Shown: positions 8,796 to 18,384, counted from the stretch's first letter. The stretch is DNA of 64,000 nt from an uncultured Oceanospirillaceae bacterium (GCA_937136055.1 CAKZOD010000087.1:1-64000); one strand, 5' to 3'. Notes: generated by a model not told the origin, from the letters alone. Numbers and translations: made by a program.

Positions 8796-10388
8796 ATGAG
8801 CCTACTGGAAATAAAGCAGCTTAATTTAGGCTTTGGTAATGATCAGTCATTAACACAAGTAGTGTTTGACCTTAATTTGACAATAGAAAAGGGACAAATA
8901 CATGCACTTGTCGGAGAAAGCGGTTCAGGAAAGTCCGTCACGGCATTAAGTATTATTCAGCTTTTGGATAGCCCGCCCTTAAAGATAATGAGTGGCGAAA
9001 TAAACTGGCGAAATGAAGATCTCACAAGAGCGAGCGAGGCGCGCTTACGAGAAATCCGCAGTGATAAAATCAGCGTTATCTTCCAAGAGCCGATGACTTC
9101 TTTAAACCCATTGCACGCAATTGAAAAGCAACTTGGGGAAGTGATAATGCTGCACACCCTGTGCAGTAAAAAACAGGCTGTTGTTAAAGCGTTAGAATGG
9201 CTAAATAAAGTTGGCATTCGCGAGCCTGAGCAAAAATTAAAGGCACTACCTCACCAGTTATCTGGCGGGGAGAAACAGCGCATCATGATTGCGATGGCGC
9301 TAGTAAACGAGCCAGATTTACTCATCGCCGATGAGCCTACCACAGCTTTAGATGTTACCATTCAAGCGCAAATTTTATCTCTCATTAAAAAACTGCAGCG
9401 TGAAACAAAAATGGGGGTGCTGTTTATCACCCACGATTTATCAATAGTGAGGCGAATTGCAGATCAAGTTTCTGTGATGGAGCAAGGTCGAATTGTTGAA
9501 AGCGCTGAAAAAGAAACGCTTTTCAATCACCCTAGGCACTCTTATACACAAAAGCTATTAGCAGCAGAGCCTTCTGGGAGAGCCACTAACACACTTACCC
9601 AAAAACCTTTGCTCAGCGTTGATCAATTGAAGGTATGGTTCCCTATTCGCAAAGGGGTATTTCAGCGCACGGTTGATCACTTCAAGGCCGTTGATGACAT
9701 TAGCTTTGGTCTCAATACTGGTGAAACCTTAGGGGTAGTCGGAGAGAGTGGCTCTGGCAAATCGACGCTCGCCAAAGCGATTTTGCAGCTGATTAAGAGT
9801 GAAGGCAAAGTTGTCTTTCTTGGGAATGATATCCAGGGCTTAAAACAGCAATACATGCGCGCACACCGCCAACACTTACAAGTAGTTTTTCAGGATCCTT
9901 ATGGCAGTTTAAGCCCGAGGATGTCTGTTGGAGATATCATTGGTGAAGGCTTAGATATCCATGCACCCAATGACATAGCAGCACGTGAAGCGCGCATCTT
10001 GGAAGTGATGAAAGAAGTAGAAATCGATCCTAGCTGGCGCGAGCGATATCCCAACGAGTTTTCAGGAGGCCAACGCCAGCGTATTGCGATTGCTAGAGCA
10101 CTCGTACTTCGCCCGAAACTATTGATCTTAGACGAGCCAACCTCTAGTCTTGATAGAACGATACAAATTCAAATAATCGAGCTGTTAAAGCATTTACAAG
10201 AAAAGTATCAACTGAGCTATCTCTTTATTAGTCATGATTTATCTGTCATCAAGGCACTGAGTCATAATGTGTTAGTTATGCAATCAGGCAAGGTCGTTGA
10301 AACAGGCTGTTGTGATAAAATTTTCAACAGCCCAGAGCAGCCATATACACAGCAATTAATAAGCGCTGCAGGGTTGGAAAATGTATGA
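8796..10388 (+). CDS. yejF: Peptide ABC transporter, fused double ATPase YejF
   Basis: Cytoplasmic ATPase with two complete ABC domains in one chain, as in E. coli YejF. Domain 1 has GESGSGKS, signature LSGGEKQRI and Walker B LLIADEPTTALD. Domain 2 has GESGSGKS, FSGGQRQRIAIARAL and LLILDEPTSSLD. Both are followed by the oligopeptide-transporter C-terminal extension (HPRHSYTQKLLAAEP, SPEQPYTQQLISAA). 530 residues. The start codon immediately follows the yejE stop, so the genes are almost certainly translationally coupled. Confidence 0.96.
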   Translation: MSLLEIKQLNLGFGNDQSLTQVVFDLNLTIEKGQIHALVGESGSGKSVTALSIIQLLDSPPLKIMSGEINWRNEDLTRASEARLREIRSDKISVIFQEPMTSLNPLHAIEKQLGEVIMLHTLCSKKQAVVKALEWLNKVGIREPEQKLKALPHQLSGGEKQRIMIAMALVNEPDLLIADEPTTALDVTIQAQILSLIKKLQRETKMGVLFITHDLSIVRRIADQVSVMEQGRIVESAEKETLFNHPRHSYTQKLLAAEPSGRATNTLTQKPLLSVDQLKVWFPIRKGVFQRTVDHFKAVDDISFGLNTGETLGVVGESGSGKSTLAKAILQLIKSEGKVVFLGNDIQGLKQQYMRAHRQHLQVVFQDPYGSLSPRMSVGDIIGEGLDIHAPNDIAAREARILEVMKEVEIDPSWRERYPNEFSGGQRQRIAIARALVLRPKLLILDEPTSSLDRTIQIQIIELLKHLQEKYQLSYLFISHDLSVIKALSHNVLVMQSGKVVETGCCDKIFNSPEQPYTQQLISAAGLENV

Positions 10389-10454
10389 TTTTTCAACACT
10401 GTACGCAGTGTAAAAGCATCCCTGTAAATAAATTGTTTTTTTTCAATTTATCGC

Positions 10455-10494
10455 TTGCATGTTCGATCCATGACTATTATTATTTGCGCCCTCG
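10455..10494 (+). promoter_or_regulatory. Sigma70 promoter for the tRNA-Thr pair
   Basis: TTGCAT (10455-10460), a 17-base spacer, TATTAT (10478-10483), then a GC-rich discriminator (GCGCCC). A GC-rich discriminator is typical of stringently controlled stable-RNA promoters. Predicted start near 10490, leaving about 65 bases of leader before the first tRNA. Upstream, 10389-10454 holds only a short hairpin (ACACTG-tacg-CAGTGT) and a T-rich run that could end yejF transcription. Confidence 0.6.
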
Positions 10495-10554
10495 ATCAGC
10501 AGTAATCACAACCTTAGGGATATGATTTAGATTGAGAAAGAAAAGATTAAAAAT

Positions 10555-10630
<76 letters not shown>

Positions 10631-10659
10631 TTTTTAATCTCATCTTTGTTTAATGTGTC

Positions 10660-10735
<76 letters not shown>

Positions 10736-10956
10736 TTAAATATCTCCTTATTACCGCTTCTTATACTCACTAAACATTCAATCATCTATCTCAAATTACT
10801 GATTGCCTGCTACTATCTAGTTATAGTTAGTTTTTCTGTTCTATCTTCTTATCATTAAGTTATCTTTTTAAAGACTTAGGTTATGTTTGAGCGTAATTAG
10901 GTTACAAAATATGTATATAATGAAGATCTATTTACCTGTATTTGCGGATGTAAGCG

Positions 10957-11424
10957 ATGAACCCTTTTTTTATCTTTCTATTTGTTTGCGCGATAGTGGC
11001 ATTAATCTACTGGTTTAAAAAAGCCTCAAGCAACCAAGGCATTATGGCACTGAAAGGCTTTATGATTATCATCGCTTTGGTTTTTGTGGTTTTAGTGGTG
11101 ACAGGGCGCTTACCAATACTTGCTGGTATCCCAATAATACTTGCCGCACTATTTCGTAGATTCGCGCTCAACAGTTTACTTATCCCTCTGATAAAGCTAA
11201 TGGCAGGTAGCTATATGTCAAAGAGAAAAGTTCAAGCACCTGCTATGGACAATCAAACAGCACTTGCGCTACTAGCACTTGAAGAGTCCCCAACTCGAGA
11301 GCAAATCGTGCAAGCCCATCGCCAAAAACTGCGTGATTTAAGAGAGAGTGATAACTACAGCTTGGCGGATGTAGAAAAACTCGATAGCGCTAGAGAGTTT
11401 TTAATCCAAAACTGTGACGATTAA
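10957..11424 (+). CDS. Small membrane protein with J-domain-like tail lacking HPD
   Basis: 155 residues. Two hydrophobic segments (about 3-20 and 30-65) are followed by a basic stretch (FRRFALNSLLIPLIKLMAGS) and a C-terminal helical part. The tail LALLALEESPTREQIVQAHR followed by LDSAREFLI resembles the Tim14/DjlA-type J-like domain, with its leucine-rich first helix, 'REqI..AhR' second helix and 'LnsAREfL' last helix. The catalytic HPD tripeptide is not visible; QKLRDL occupies its place. It would therefore not be expected to stimulate DnaK in the usual way. Function unknown. It converges with the lipoprotein gene, 9 bases apart. Confidence 0.7.
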   Translation: MNPFFIFLFVCAIVALIYWFKKASSNQGIMALKGFMIIIALVFVVLVVTGRLPILAGIPIILAALFRRFALNSLLIPLIKLMAGSYMSKRKVQAPAMDNQTALALLALEESPTREQIVQAHRQKLRDLRESDNYSLADVEKLDSAREFLIQNCDD

Positions 11425-11433
11425 TTGAACTAG

Positions 11434-12426
11434 CTATTTCACAGGTAAAAGCTTTAAGCCTGTGTTACCTAAGATTTCAGAGAACCCTTTTAAGCGAAGC
11501 TCCTTATTGTTAAATACTTGAAATAACATCACACTTTGACCGTCACTATCTGCTTGATCCCCAACGGTTAACTCAAGTACCGCATTTGAGAGCATTTTCC
11601 ACTGCCCTGGATTGATTTCTAAAGGGTGACCATTGCGAAAATCAATAATCAGCTTAGCACTATTATCTTGCTCTAAATCCAACACGATAAAAGCACTATC
11701 TTGAGATAGCACATTACTGTAGCTACCACTGGCAAACTGTTTTATCGGATCCCCTTTTCTGACACATGCCAAATAAGATTGACCATTTAAGCGTACCTGT
11801 GCACTTGCGCTATACCATTGTTGATTGTTATCGGTACAAGGTTTGTCATCAATAGTCAGCGACATCACAAAGCGACGCCCTTGAGGGAGCTGTAAATCCC
11901 CTTTCCAATTGTTATCTTTTCGCTGGCTGGAAAAATTTAGTTGCGTGTAGATGTCTTGTTTACTAATAATAACTTGGCGATCCGAGACTTGAGCCTGCAA
12001 GCTACCATCTAGAGATTCAAGTAGATAATCCAAGCCGCGCAATTTAGCACCGCATTGCTGGGGCCTTTGTGAAACAAAATAGAGTGTATCTAACTGCCAA
12101 TCGATAGCATCTGCTGCACTCGCATTTGCTTCAATATACAGTGAAGGCAGATACTCACCCGCTACACTAAAGTGCTTCCTTAAATATTGTTGCGGGTCTT
12201 TTAAAGTAGAGATAGCAGATGATCCACACGCTCTTAGTTTGAGTTGCTGATTTTCTAAGTAAACAGTTCCACGTAGAAACTTACTAAAAGCAACTTCCTT
12301 TTCTTCAACCACTGTATTGTTAATATACAGACAGCCTTGAAGCAGAAATATCACTGCGAATAACACTAAAAACTTGTTAAGGCAGTTCTGGAATTTGGAA
12401 TTTATGCGCGAAAGACACTCTATCAT
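11434..12426 (-). CDS. Putative lipoprotein, COG3650/HslJ-like C-terminal part
   Basis: 330 residues with an N-terminal hydrophobic segment ending in a lipobox, LLQGC, with the probable lipidated Cys at about 32. The middle has several cysteines (LRACGSS, QQCGAKL). The later stretch MSLTIDDKPC followed by NGQSYLACVRKGD resembles the 'C.D.mS...y...a.v...g..y.GCa' pattern of small COG3650/META-like envelope domains. I do not recognise the whole protein. It is read alone; the 455-base region behind its start is shared with a divergent regulator. Confidence 0.65.
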   Translation of the reverse strand: MIECLSRINSKFQNCLNKFLVLFAVIFLLQGCLYINNTVVEEKEVAFSKFLRGTVYLENQQLKLRACGSSAISTLKDPQQYLRKHFSVAGEYLPSLYIEANASAADAIDWQLDTLYFVSQRPQQCGAKLRGLDYLLESLDGSLQAQVSDRQVIISKQDIYTQLNFSSQRKDNNWKGDLQLPQGRRFVMSLTIDDKPCTDNNQQWYSASAQVRLNGQSYLACVRKGDPIKQFASGSYSNVLSQDSAFIVLDLEQDNSAKLIIDFRNGHPLEINPGQWKMLSNAVLELTVGDQADSDGQSVMLFQVFNNKELRLKGFSEILGNTGLKLLPVK

Positions 12427-12884
12427 TATTACTCAACTATTTTAACGTTCATCCAGTTTCAGCAATGATCATTATATATAAGTTACTGCTTACTTGTTAC
12501 TCAAATACTATTTGCGACAAAAAACACAATTTTTTTTTATTCATATAACTTTCATTATTACAATAAAATGACAAAAACTCTTAGTAATAGTAGATAATTC
12601 AAATAAATAAAGTTGTCTAATTTTTTTCAATACACAACATAAACCATTGTTAATAAAGACATAATTTTACATCTAAATTTTATTTATTTACAGAAAATAA
12701 ACAGCACAAATTTTATAGTCAACTTTATTTAAGACATTATGCCAACACCTTCATAATACGTTCATTTTTCAGTCGGTTAATATTCAGGATACTGCCGTAC
12801 AATTATGTTGTTAATTAAATAATCAACAAATAAAAATTTAATGGACTGAGTAACTATTAATTTAATACATGGAGTGTTCCGTTG
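12427..12884. promoter_or_regulatory. AT-rich divergent intergenic region with a 23 bp dyad
   Basis: 458 bases, strongly AT-rich, between the lipoprotein gene and the GlrR-like regulator. The clearest element is an imperfect palindrome at 12806-12828, TGTTG-TTAATTAAATAAT-CAACA, about 55 bases before the regulator start, a plausible operator or autoregulatory site. I see no RNA gene or other ORF. Confidence 0.4.
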
Positions 12885-14216
12885 ATGATGACTAAAACTA
12901 ACATCCTTATTGCAGATGAAGATAAGGAACATGTTGAGCGCGTTAAAAGCCTGTTGCTAGAACAGAGCTATGAAGTATTTTGCACATCTGATGGAGATCA
13001 GGCGCTTCTAATATTACAACAAAACAAAATAGATCTTTTGATTACTAACTTCCAACTGAATTTAGTAAACGGAAATAAGTTGTATAAATTAGCACAAGCA
13101 CAGTATCAATCTTTACCAATTCTAATTACCACACACAGCACAGCGCTTGCTGAAGCCCTTGTTGCTTCACAAAAAGGCATCTTTGGTTTTATTGCCAAAC
13201 CTGTAGAGCCTAAACACCTCACAGAGATCACACGCAGCGCACTGACATCGATTAAAAGACGTAACAGCACAGACTGGAAAAGTGGTATTTTATCTTGCAC
13301 CAATGAAATGGAAAAAGTGTTAGATCAAGCCCATCATGTTGCCGAATCTAACATCAATGTTATTATCCAAGGCCCTAAAGGCAGTGGAAAAAAACAGCTT
13401 GCTAAAGCGATCCATGCCGTTGCAGCGAATGACAAAAAACCATTCATTTACATCGATTGTACTAACTTAGATGAAGATCAGCTCAATCAACAGCTGCTAA
13501 ACAACCTGAACAAAGACACCAAAGCGACTATATTTTTAGACAATATCAACAAGTTAGGCACTTCTTTGCAACAGGCACTGTTAACAGGTTTACAGAGCTG
13601 TCAGCGAGCAATTGCCGCTGCGCCTCATTCAGATAGCGACCTAAGAATCATCTGCTCTTGTAAATCAAATTTAGAGCAAATTATGCTACAGGGTTATTTC
13701 GATAGAGAGCTTTTCTATTTGCTCAACATCATTACCTTAAACATTCCTGCCCTCAGAGAAAGAGTAGAAGACATCCCACTACTTGCTCGTCACTTCTTGG
13801 CAGAGCACAGCCTAAAATACAATCGCAAAGTACGTAACATTTCACCCGGCGCATTACACTTGCTTGCAAAAGCGACTTGGCCTGGCAATGTTAAAGAACT
13901 GGGCGATGTGATCAAGCAAGTCGTTATTGATAGTAATAGCCCGGTTATTTCAGAAAAGCTCGTTGCGGGAATTATTTGCGATGACTCTTCTGCAATGCTG
14001 TCATTCAATCAAGCTCGGGCAAATTTTGAGCGTGATTATTTGATGAAAGTACTGCAAGTGACAGAAGGCAATGTGACCCATGCAGCGCGCATCGCAGAAC
14101 GTAACCGCACAGATTTTTACAAATTACTTAACAAGCATGAACTTAGCCCAACAGAGTTCAAGAAGAAAACGCGACGCTCACGCAGTAGTAAAGTGGAACA
14201 AAAACTACTGGGATAG
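12885..14216 (+). CDS. GlrR/QseF-like response regulator lacking GAFTGA and phospho-Asp
   Basis: NtrC-family architecture: receiver (about 5-120), AAA+ domain (about 140-360), Fis-type HTH at the C-terminus (GNVTHAARIAERNRTDFYKL, very close to GlrR). Three key elements are altered. The phospho-acceptor position in DLLITNFQL is Asn where GlrR has Asp. The segment with the sigma54-contacting GAFTGA loop is missing: CTNLDEDQLNQQLLNN runs straight into Walker B. Walker B reads TIFLDNIN instead of LFLDEI. Walker A (GPKGSGKK) and the sensor region (LNIITLNIPALRERVEDIPL) remain. This implies a regulator that neither responds to normal phosphorylation nor activates sigma54, as in other GAFTGA-less family members. 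The ATG at 12885 follows GGAG by 10 bases; TTG 12882 and ATG 12888 are alternatives. Confidence 0.85.
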   Translation: MMTKTNILIADEDKEHVERVKSLLLEQSYEVFCTSDGDQALLILQQNKIDLLITNFQLNLVNGNKLYKLAQAQYQSLPILITTHSTALAEALVASQKGIFGFIAKPVEPKHLTEITRSALTSIKRRNSTDWKSGILSCTNEMEKVLDQAHHVAESNINVIIQGPKGSGKKQLAKAIHAVAANDKKPFIYIDCTNLDEDQLNQQLLNNLNKDTKATIFLDNINKLGTSLQQALLTGLQSCQRAIAAAPHSDSDLRIICSCKSNLEQIMLQGYFDRELFYLLNIITLNIPALRERVEDIPLLARHFLAEHSLKYNRKVRNISPGALHLLAKATWPGNVKELGDVIKQVVIDSNSPVISEKLVAGIICDDSSAMLSFNQARANFERDYLMKVLQVTEGNVTHAARIAERNRTDFYKLLNKHELSPTEFKKKTRRSRSSKVEQKLLG

Positions 14217-14243
14217 TAATAGCTCCCCCTTTATGTATGACAA

Positions 14244-14456
14244 TTAGCGCAACGGTTTGAACAACCCTTCTAAACCGTTGAGCTTAACTACGTAAAGGGT
14301 TTCTAACAACTGCCCTAACTCTCCTTGCGGAAACCCTTTTCTTTCAAACCAGCAAACATAAGGCTCTGGCAAGTCAATTAGCAGCCTGCCTGCGTATTTA
14401 CCATAAGGCATTTTCATTGTTGCAAGCTTCTTTAAGTGCTCTGGTTTTAAATCCAC
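14244..14456 (-). CDS. DUF3820 family small protein
   Basis: 70 residues. The sequence (MPYGKYAGRLLIDLPEPYV, WFERKGFPQGELG) is typical of the DUF3820 family, short cytoplasmic proteins of unknown role found next to various housekeeping genes in gammaproteobacteria. It lies 42 bases downstream of tmcA and is probably co-transcribed with it. Confidence 0.85.
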   Translation of the reverse strand: MDLKPEHLKKLATMKMPYGKYAGRLLIDLPEPYVCWFERKGFPQGELGQLLETLYVVKLNGLEGLFKPLR

Positions 14457-14498
14457 TGTAACCTCAAACTTCTTTAAATATTAAATACTTACTGTTAG

Positions 14499-16817
14499 CT
14501 AAATAGCTTTTAGCAGGTCCTTTGTAACCAGCCTAAGCTCTTTTTGCAAGGCCTTATAATTGGCTAGCCCATAGTGTTGGTATATATCGGCCAAGCTTGT
14601 CTTAGTAAAAAAGTAATCTTTTATTAGCCCTGTGTGATGAGCGCTTAAATTAACACTAAGCCAACAATGAGGATAGCGATGAAACAACAATACAAAGATA
14701 TAAGCAACACTTGCCAAAGGCCGATGATAGTTGGCAAAACAAGCCAATTGCTCAAGATACCAATTAAAGTCGTTGTTTGCTGGTAGCGCTGGCGCCTTAC
14801 TTGCTGAATATTCAATATTTTGCTGCAACAGTGTCTCAATTAGCTCCAGTGTTTCGACAGGTAAACTTGAATCAAAAACTCTTAACCGGCTAAACTTCAA
14901 ACGATCATTTAACGTTGCTCTTAATTGTTTTAACACACTGTGTTTAGATGATAGCTCCATCATCACTGTCGCACTGTAACTCGCCGTTATAGGGTCTAGC
15001 TGACTACCAATTCGAACTAAGCTCAACTGCTGATTATGCCAAAATGAGAGCAAACTTCTTTCCAAAGAAAAGTTTGCAGCCAAATGATCACAGCCTTGCT
15101 GCACTGCCCATTCCTTTACGTTCTGTATTAGCTCACTAGCAATTCCCTGTTTGCGACTACCTGCACGCGTGGCAATCCTCACAATTCTCGCAATTTTCAA
15201 CTCTTTCGCCGCAATATAACCTTCTTGGCCAATTAAAATTTGCGGTAATAAATTTCCACGAGGCCTGCGAAGCCCTTTAAACATCGCCAGCGCAAGTTCT
15301 TCACCGTCCATGCCTTGCTCATCTTTTTCAAAGCTAGCTATAGGCCCTTCGATTGCCACTAAGCAAGCTGCTAGCAAAGATAATTTTTCTCCATGATAGC
15401 CGAACCCCAACCATAAGTGCATATTTGGACTATCTAAGATAATTCTTAAATCACTAGGTGTCGTGCGATAATGTGCTTGAGCCAGTAAGCTAAACAAACT
15501 TTGCAGTAAAGCGGGGGCTGCTATTAACTGCTGGCCTGTGAATTTTTCAACCTGTAAGTGCTTTTTTGAACAGCCCTCTAAGCAGCCATCGCTTGCAAGA
15601 TCTTGACTCTCAGGATGACTCAAGCGCTCATCTTCAACATGCTCTAAAAACATTAAATGATCTAGCCACTTCTCTAACGGATCCCCTTGCGCCCAGCGCA
15701 TCGGTAGAGATAAAGAAAAGGATTGATAGCGAATACTTCGCTGAGCTAACTGCTCAAGAAAGCGCAACTTAAAGCCTTGCCCCGTTCCCTCATAACCTTG
15801 TGTTGTCGTAGAAAGCACAACATGTGAAAACCTATTCATTAACTCAAGCAATACCTCAACACTTATACTTGCCGCTTCATCAACAATTAATAAGCTGTTT
15901 TCACTATAACGGTTTTCAATAAGAAGCTGATGCAGAGAGCTAAAACTCACAGGGTAACTGCTAAAACACCTTACTTGTTCAACTGCATTTTTGTCACCCG
16001 CTGTCAGGTATATATCAATCTGTGAAGGCGTTTGTTCTTGCAACTGATCAATCAGCAAGCCTAAAGCTGCTGACTTCCCTCTTCCCCTAGCCGCAGTTAG
16101 TACCGCACAAGTTCTCTGCTCCTTAAATAAATAATTTGCCAAAGCTGTCACGATTTGTTGCTGCTTTTTTAACGCGCTAGAGTTTATGCATAACTTATCG
16201 AGAGGTGGCTGGATCTTTAATGAAACGTCATTGGCCCACCTTTTAGTGCCGGGAAAATAATGCGTGGCGCTATCTTGAAAATTGCATGAGTCTTCTTGTG
16301 AGAAACGCAGTATTTGTTGATCAGTGACTAGGCATTGATGCAACCAATCTAAGAAATGACGGGACACATCCTCAAGCCCAAACGGCTGCACCCAAAGATT
16401 ATTTTGTTCTAATTCTTGCCAGCTTTGCCACTTAACGCTCATGGGGGTAATAAATACAAATACCCCGCCACCGACTAAAGTGCCAGATATTTGCGCCAAG
16501 CTATCTGGATTCACTCCTGAATAGCCATCGAAAATAATCAGTGAATGCTGTGTACCTAAATGCTTGTAGCAGTCTTTTGGCACTATGGTATTTGAGAAAG
16601 GAGTCGACTGGGGTGGTATTTTGGTAACAGATTCAAAAAGAGATTTATTTGTAACGAGCAAGCTATTAACTTGGCTAGCCTGCTCATTAAGCTGTAATAA
16701 CTGCTGATAACACCAAGATTGCTCACCACTAAGCCAAACCATTTGCCTGTGATGAGAAATCTCTACGTTATTAAACGCATGAAGAAGCCATTGAGAAAAG
16801 TTGATCGAGTTTGCCAA
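14499..16817 (-). CDS. tmcA: tRNA(Met) cytidine acetyltransferase
   Basis: Makes N4-acetylcytidine at the wobble base of elongator tRNA-Met using acetyl-CoA and ATP. The order fits TmcA: N-terminal domain, DEAD-like helicase module with Walker A (AARGRGKSAALG) and Walker B (LLIVDEAASI), GNAT acetyltransferase part (RIVRIATRAGSRKQGIASEL) and tRNA-binding C-terminal part. At 772 residues it is somewhat longer than E. coli TmcA; extra sequence lies around residues 385-420. It follows the degenerate kinase gene by 109 bases on the same strand. Confidence 0.95.
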   Translation of the reverse strand: MANSINFSQWLLHAFNNVEISHHRQMVWLSGEQSWCYQQLLQLNEQASQVNSLLVTNKSLFESVTKIPPQSTPFSNTIVPKDCYKHLGTQHSLIIFDGYSGVNPDSLAQISGTLVGGGVFVFITPMSVKWQSWQELEQNNLWVQPFGLEDVSRHFLDWLHQCLVTDQQILRFSQEDSCNFQDSATHYFPGTKRWANDVSLKIQPPLDKLCINSSALKKQQQIVTALANYLFKEQRTCAVLTAARGRGKSAALGLLIDQLQEQTPSQIDIYLTAGDKNAVEQVRCFSSYPVSFSSLHQLLIENRYSENSLLIVDEAASISVEVLLELMNRFSHVVLSTTTQGYEGTGQGFKLRFLEQLAQRSIRYQSFSLSLPMRWAQGDPLEKWLDHLMFLEHVEDERLSHPESQDLASDGCLEGCSKKHLQVEKFTGQQLIAAPALLQSLFSLLAQAHYRTTPSDLRIILDSPNMHLWLGFGYHGEKLSLLAACLVAIEGPIASFEKDEQGMDGEELALAMFKGLRRPRGNLLPQILIGQEGYIAAKELKIARIVRIATRAGSRKQGIASELIQNVKEWAVQQGCDHLAANFSLERSLLSFWHNQQLSLVRIGSQLDPITASYSATVMMELSSKHSVLKQLRATLNDRLKFSRLRVFDSSLPVETLELIETLLQQNIEYSASKAPALPANNDFNWYLEQLACFANYHRPLASVAYIFVLLFHRYPHCWLSVNLSAHHTGLIKDYFFTKTSLADIYQHYGLANYKALQKELRLVTKDLLKAI

Positions 16818-16926
16818 ATCAGTTCCATTGAAAGGATTTAGAAAATGAATTATTGATCGTTAAAACTTAGTCCTATACCTTCAATTATTAAAGGCACCAG
16901 CCTAGCCTGAACGTTACTTAGTTTAG

Positions 16927-18384
16927 CTATTCTACATCTAACAGCAATTGAATATGAAAGCGCGTGCCGTTTTCAGCATCAGAAGTCACCGCCATTTGAC
17001 CTTGATGCTGCTCGGTCACAATGAAGTTTGAAAACGATAAACGCTTTTGAGAATCCACATCACGCTGGGGTAATATCACACTCAAAGAAGGCTCAAAAAT
17101 ACTCACCTGCTCTTCATCGCTTAACAGCGCGCCATTATGGCTAAGGCAAACCCATAAACTATCCACTTCTTTCGTCAAACTGATATTAATCTTAGGCTGT
17201 TGATCTGTAGACTGACGCTCATTTAACGCCAAGCATGCATGACGAATTAAATTCAAAAATACATGCTGCAATTCAGTTGGGTAGCAATTTAATAATGGAA
17301 GGTTCTTTTCATATTCACGATTTACTTCGATATTCTCAAAGGTCAATTGCCCCGGTAACACCATCATATCTTTAGCAAGCATCACTGCATTATCAAGTAA
17401 TACTGTCAGTTGTTGTAGCTGCTTTTTCTCATTCCTGCCGCGTGAAAAGCTCAGCAAGTTTTTAACAATAGTCGCTACTTTATCAGCGCGCTTGGATGCA
17501 TCAGATAGCAGCACTTTAAGTTGCTCAGCACTAGCAGCTGTTATTACCTGACCGGAAGACTGCTTGGAAAGTAACTGCTGAAAGCTTTGTAAATCAAGCA
17601 GCATCCCTTGCAATGGTGTATTGATATCATGTGCCATTGCCGAGGCAAGCTCTGTCATTGAAGAGATCTTCTCATTGTGTACCAGCATATTTTCAGCTTG
17701 TTTTTGCTTAGAGACATCATTAACGAGAATAACCACTCCTTTGTTACTTCCACCCGTTAAAGGATAAAGCGTCACATCGTAATAATGAATACCGCGTTGA
17801 CGGTGAGGGTAACTATAAATCTCTTGATCATTAATTACTTGTTGTACTTTTTCCCATGTCAGTAAAATTTCAGGATAGACCTCCCACAAATTATTACCAA
17901 TAGCAGAAGTAGCAGCGATCCCTGATAGCTCCTCAGCCTTTTGGTTCCACTGAGTCACATTACCTTTATCATCTAGGCTGACCAGTATAAGCGGCATTGA
18001 AGCTAATATATTCTTAATATAAGACTCAGAGCTGAGTAATTGCTGACTTGTTGCCAAGTGCTTATTTACTTCTTCAGCGAGCATTTGGTTAGACTCAAGC
18101 AGTTGCTGATTCGCTTTATCTAACGTTGCGGTTCTCTCAATAACTCTATCTTCGAGCCCTTCACGAATGGTATTTAATTGGCGATTAGACTTGTGTAACC
18201 TTTTATGAGCGACAAATAAGCTAATAATAACAAAAGCTAAGATGATGATTAAACTGCCACTTGTCCAGTTTGCCAAGTGCTGCCAATTGGTATTCCCCTG
18301 CTCATCTCTAAAAATATCAGAGAAGCTGGCAAAGGCTGCATTACTCATCAACAAGCTAATTAAACACACTACACTTTTAATCAT
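16927..18384 (-). CDS. PAS histidine kinase homologue with degraded ATP-binding site
   Basis: 485 residues: signal peptide, one membrane helix (about 41-63), coiled coil, PAS domain (about 120-225), dimerisation helix with the phospho-accepting His (SAMAHDINTPLQG), then an HATPase-like domain. The ATP-binding motifs are all off consensus. The N-box NLIRHACLA has His for the Mg-binding Asn. The D-box reads LSHNGALLS where DNGPGM is expected. The F-box is IFEPSLSVI. The G2 box is KRLSFSNFIV with no GLGL glycines. The fold is recognisable because the last beta strands (GTRFHIQL) remain. Probably a non-phosphorylating pseudokinase. It is not adjacent to its best candidate partner (12885-14216); tmcA lies between. 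Confidence 0.85.
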   Translation of the reverse strand: MIKSVVCLISLLMSNAAFASFSDIFRDEQGNTNWQHLANWTSGSLIIILAFVIISLFVAHKRLHKSNRQLNTIREGLEDRVIERTATLDKANQQLLESNQMLAEEVNKHLATSQQLLSSESYIKNILASMPLILVSLDDKGNVTQWNQKAEELSGIAATSAIGNNLWEVYPEILLTWEKVQQVINDQEIYSYPHRQRGIHYYDVTLYPLTGGSNKGVVILVNDVSKQKQAENMLVHNEKISSMTELASAMAHDINTPLQGMLLDLQSFQQLLSKQSSGQVITAASAEQLKVLLSDASKRADKVATIVKNLLSFSRGRNEKKQLQQLTVLLDNAVMLAKDMMVLPGQLTFENIEVNREYEKNLPLLNCYPTELQHVFLNLIRHACLALNERQSTDQQPKINISLTKEVDSLWVCLSHNGALLSDEEQVSIFEPSLSVILPQRDVDSQKRLSFSNFIVTEQHQGQMAVTSDAENGTRFHIQLLLDVE

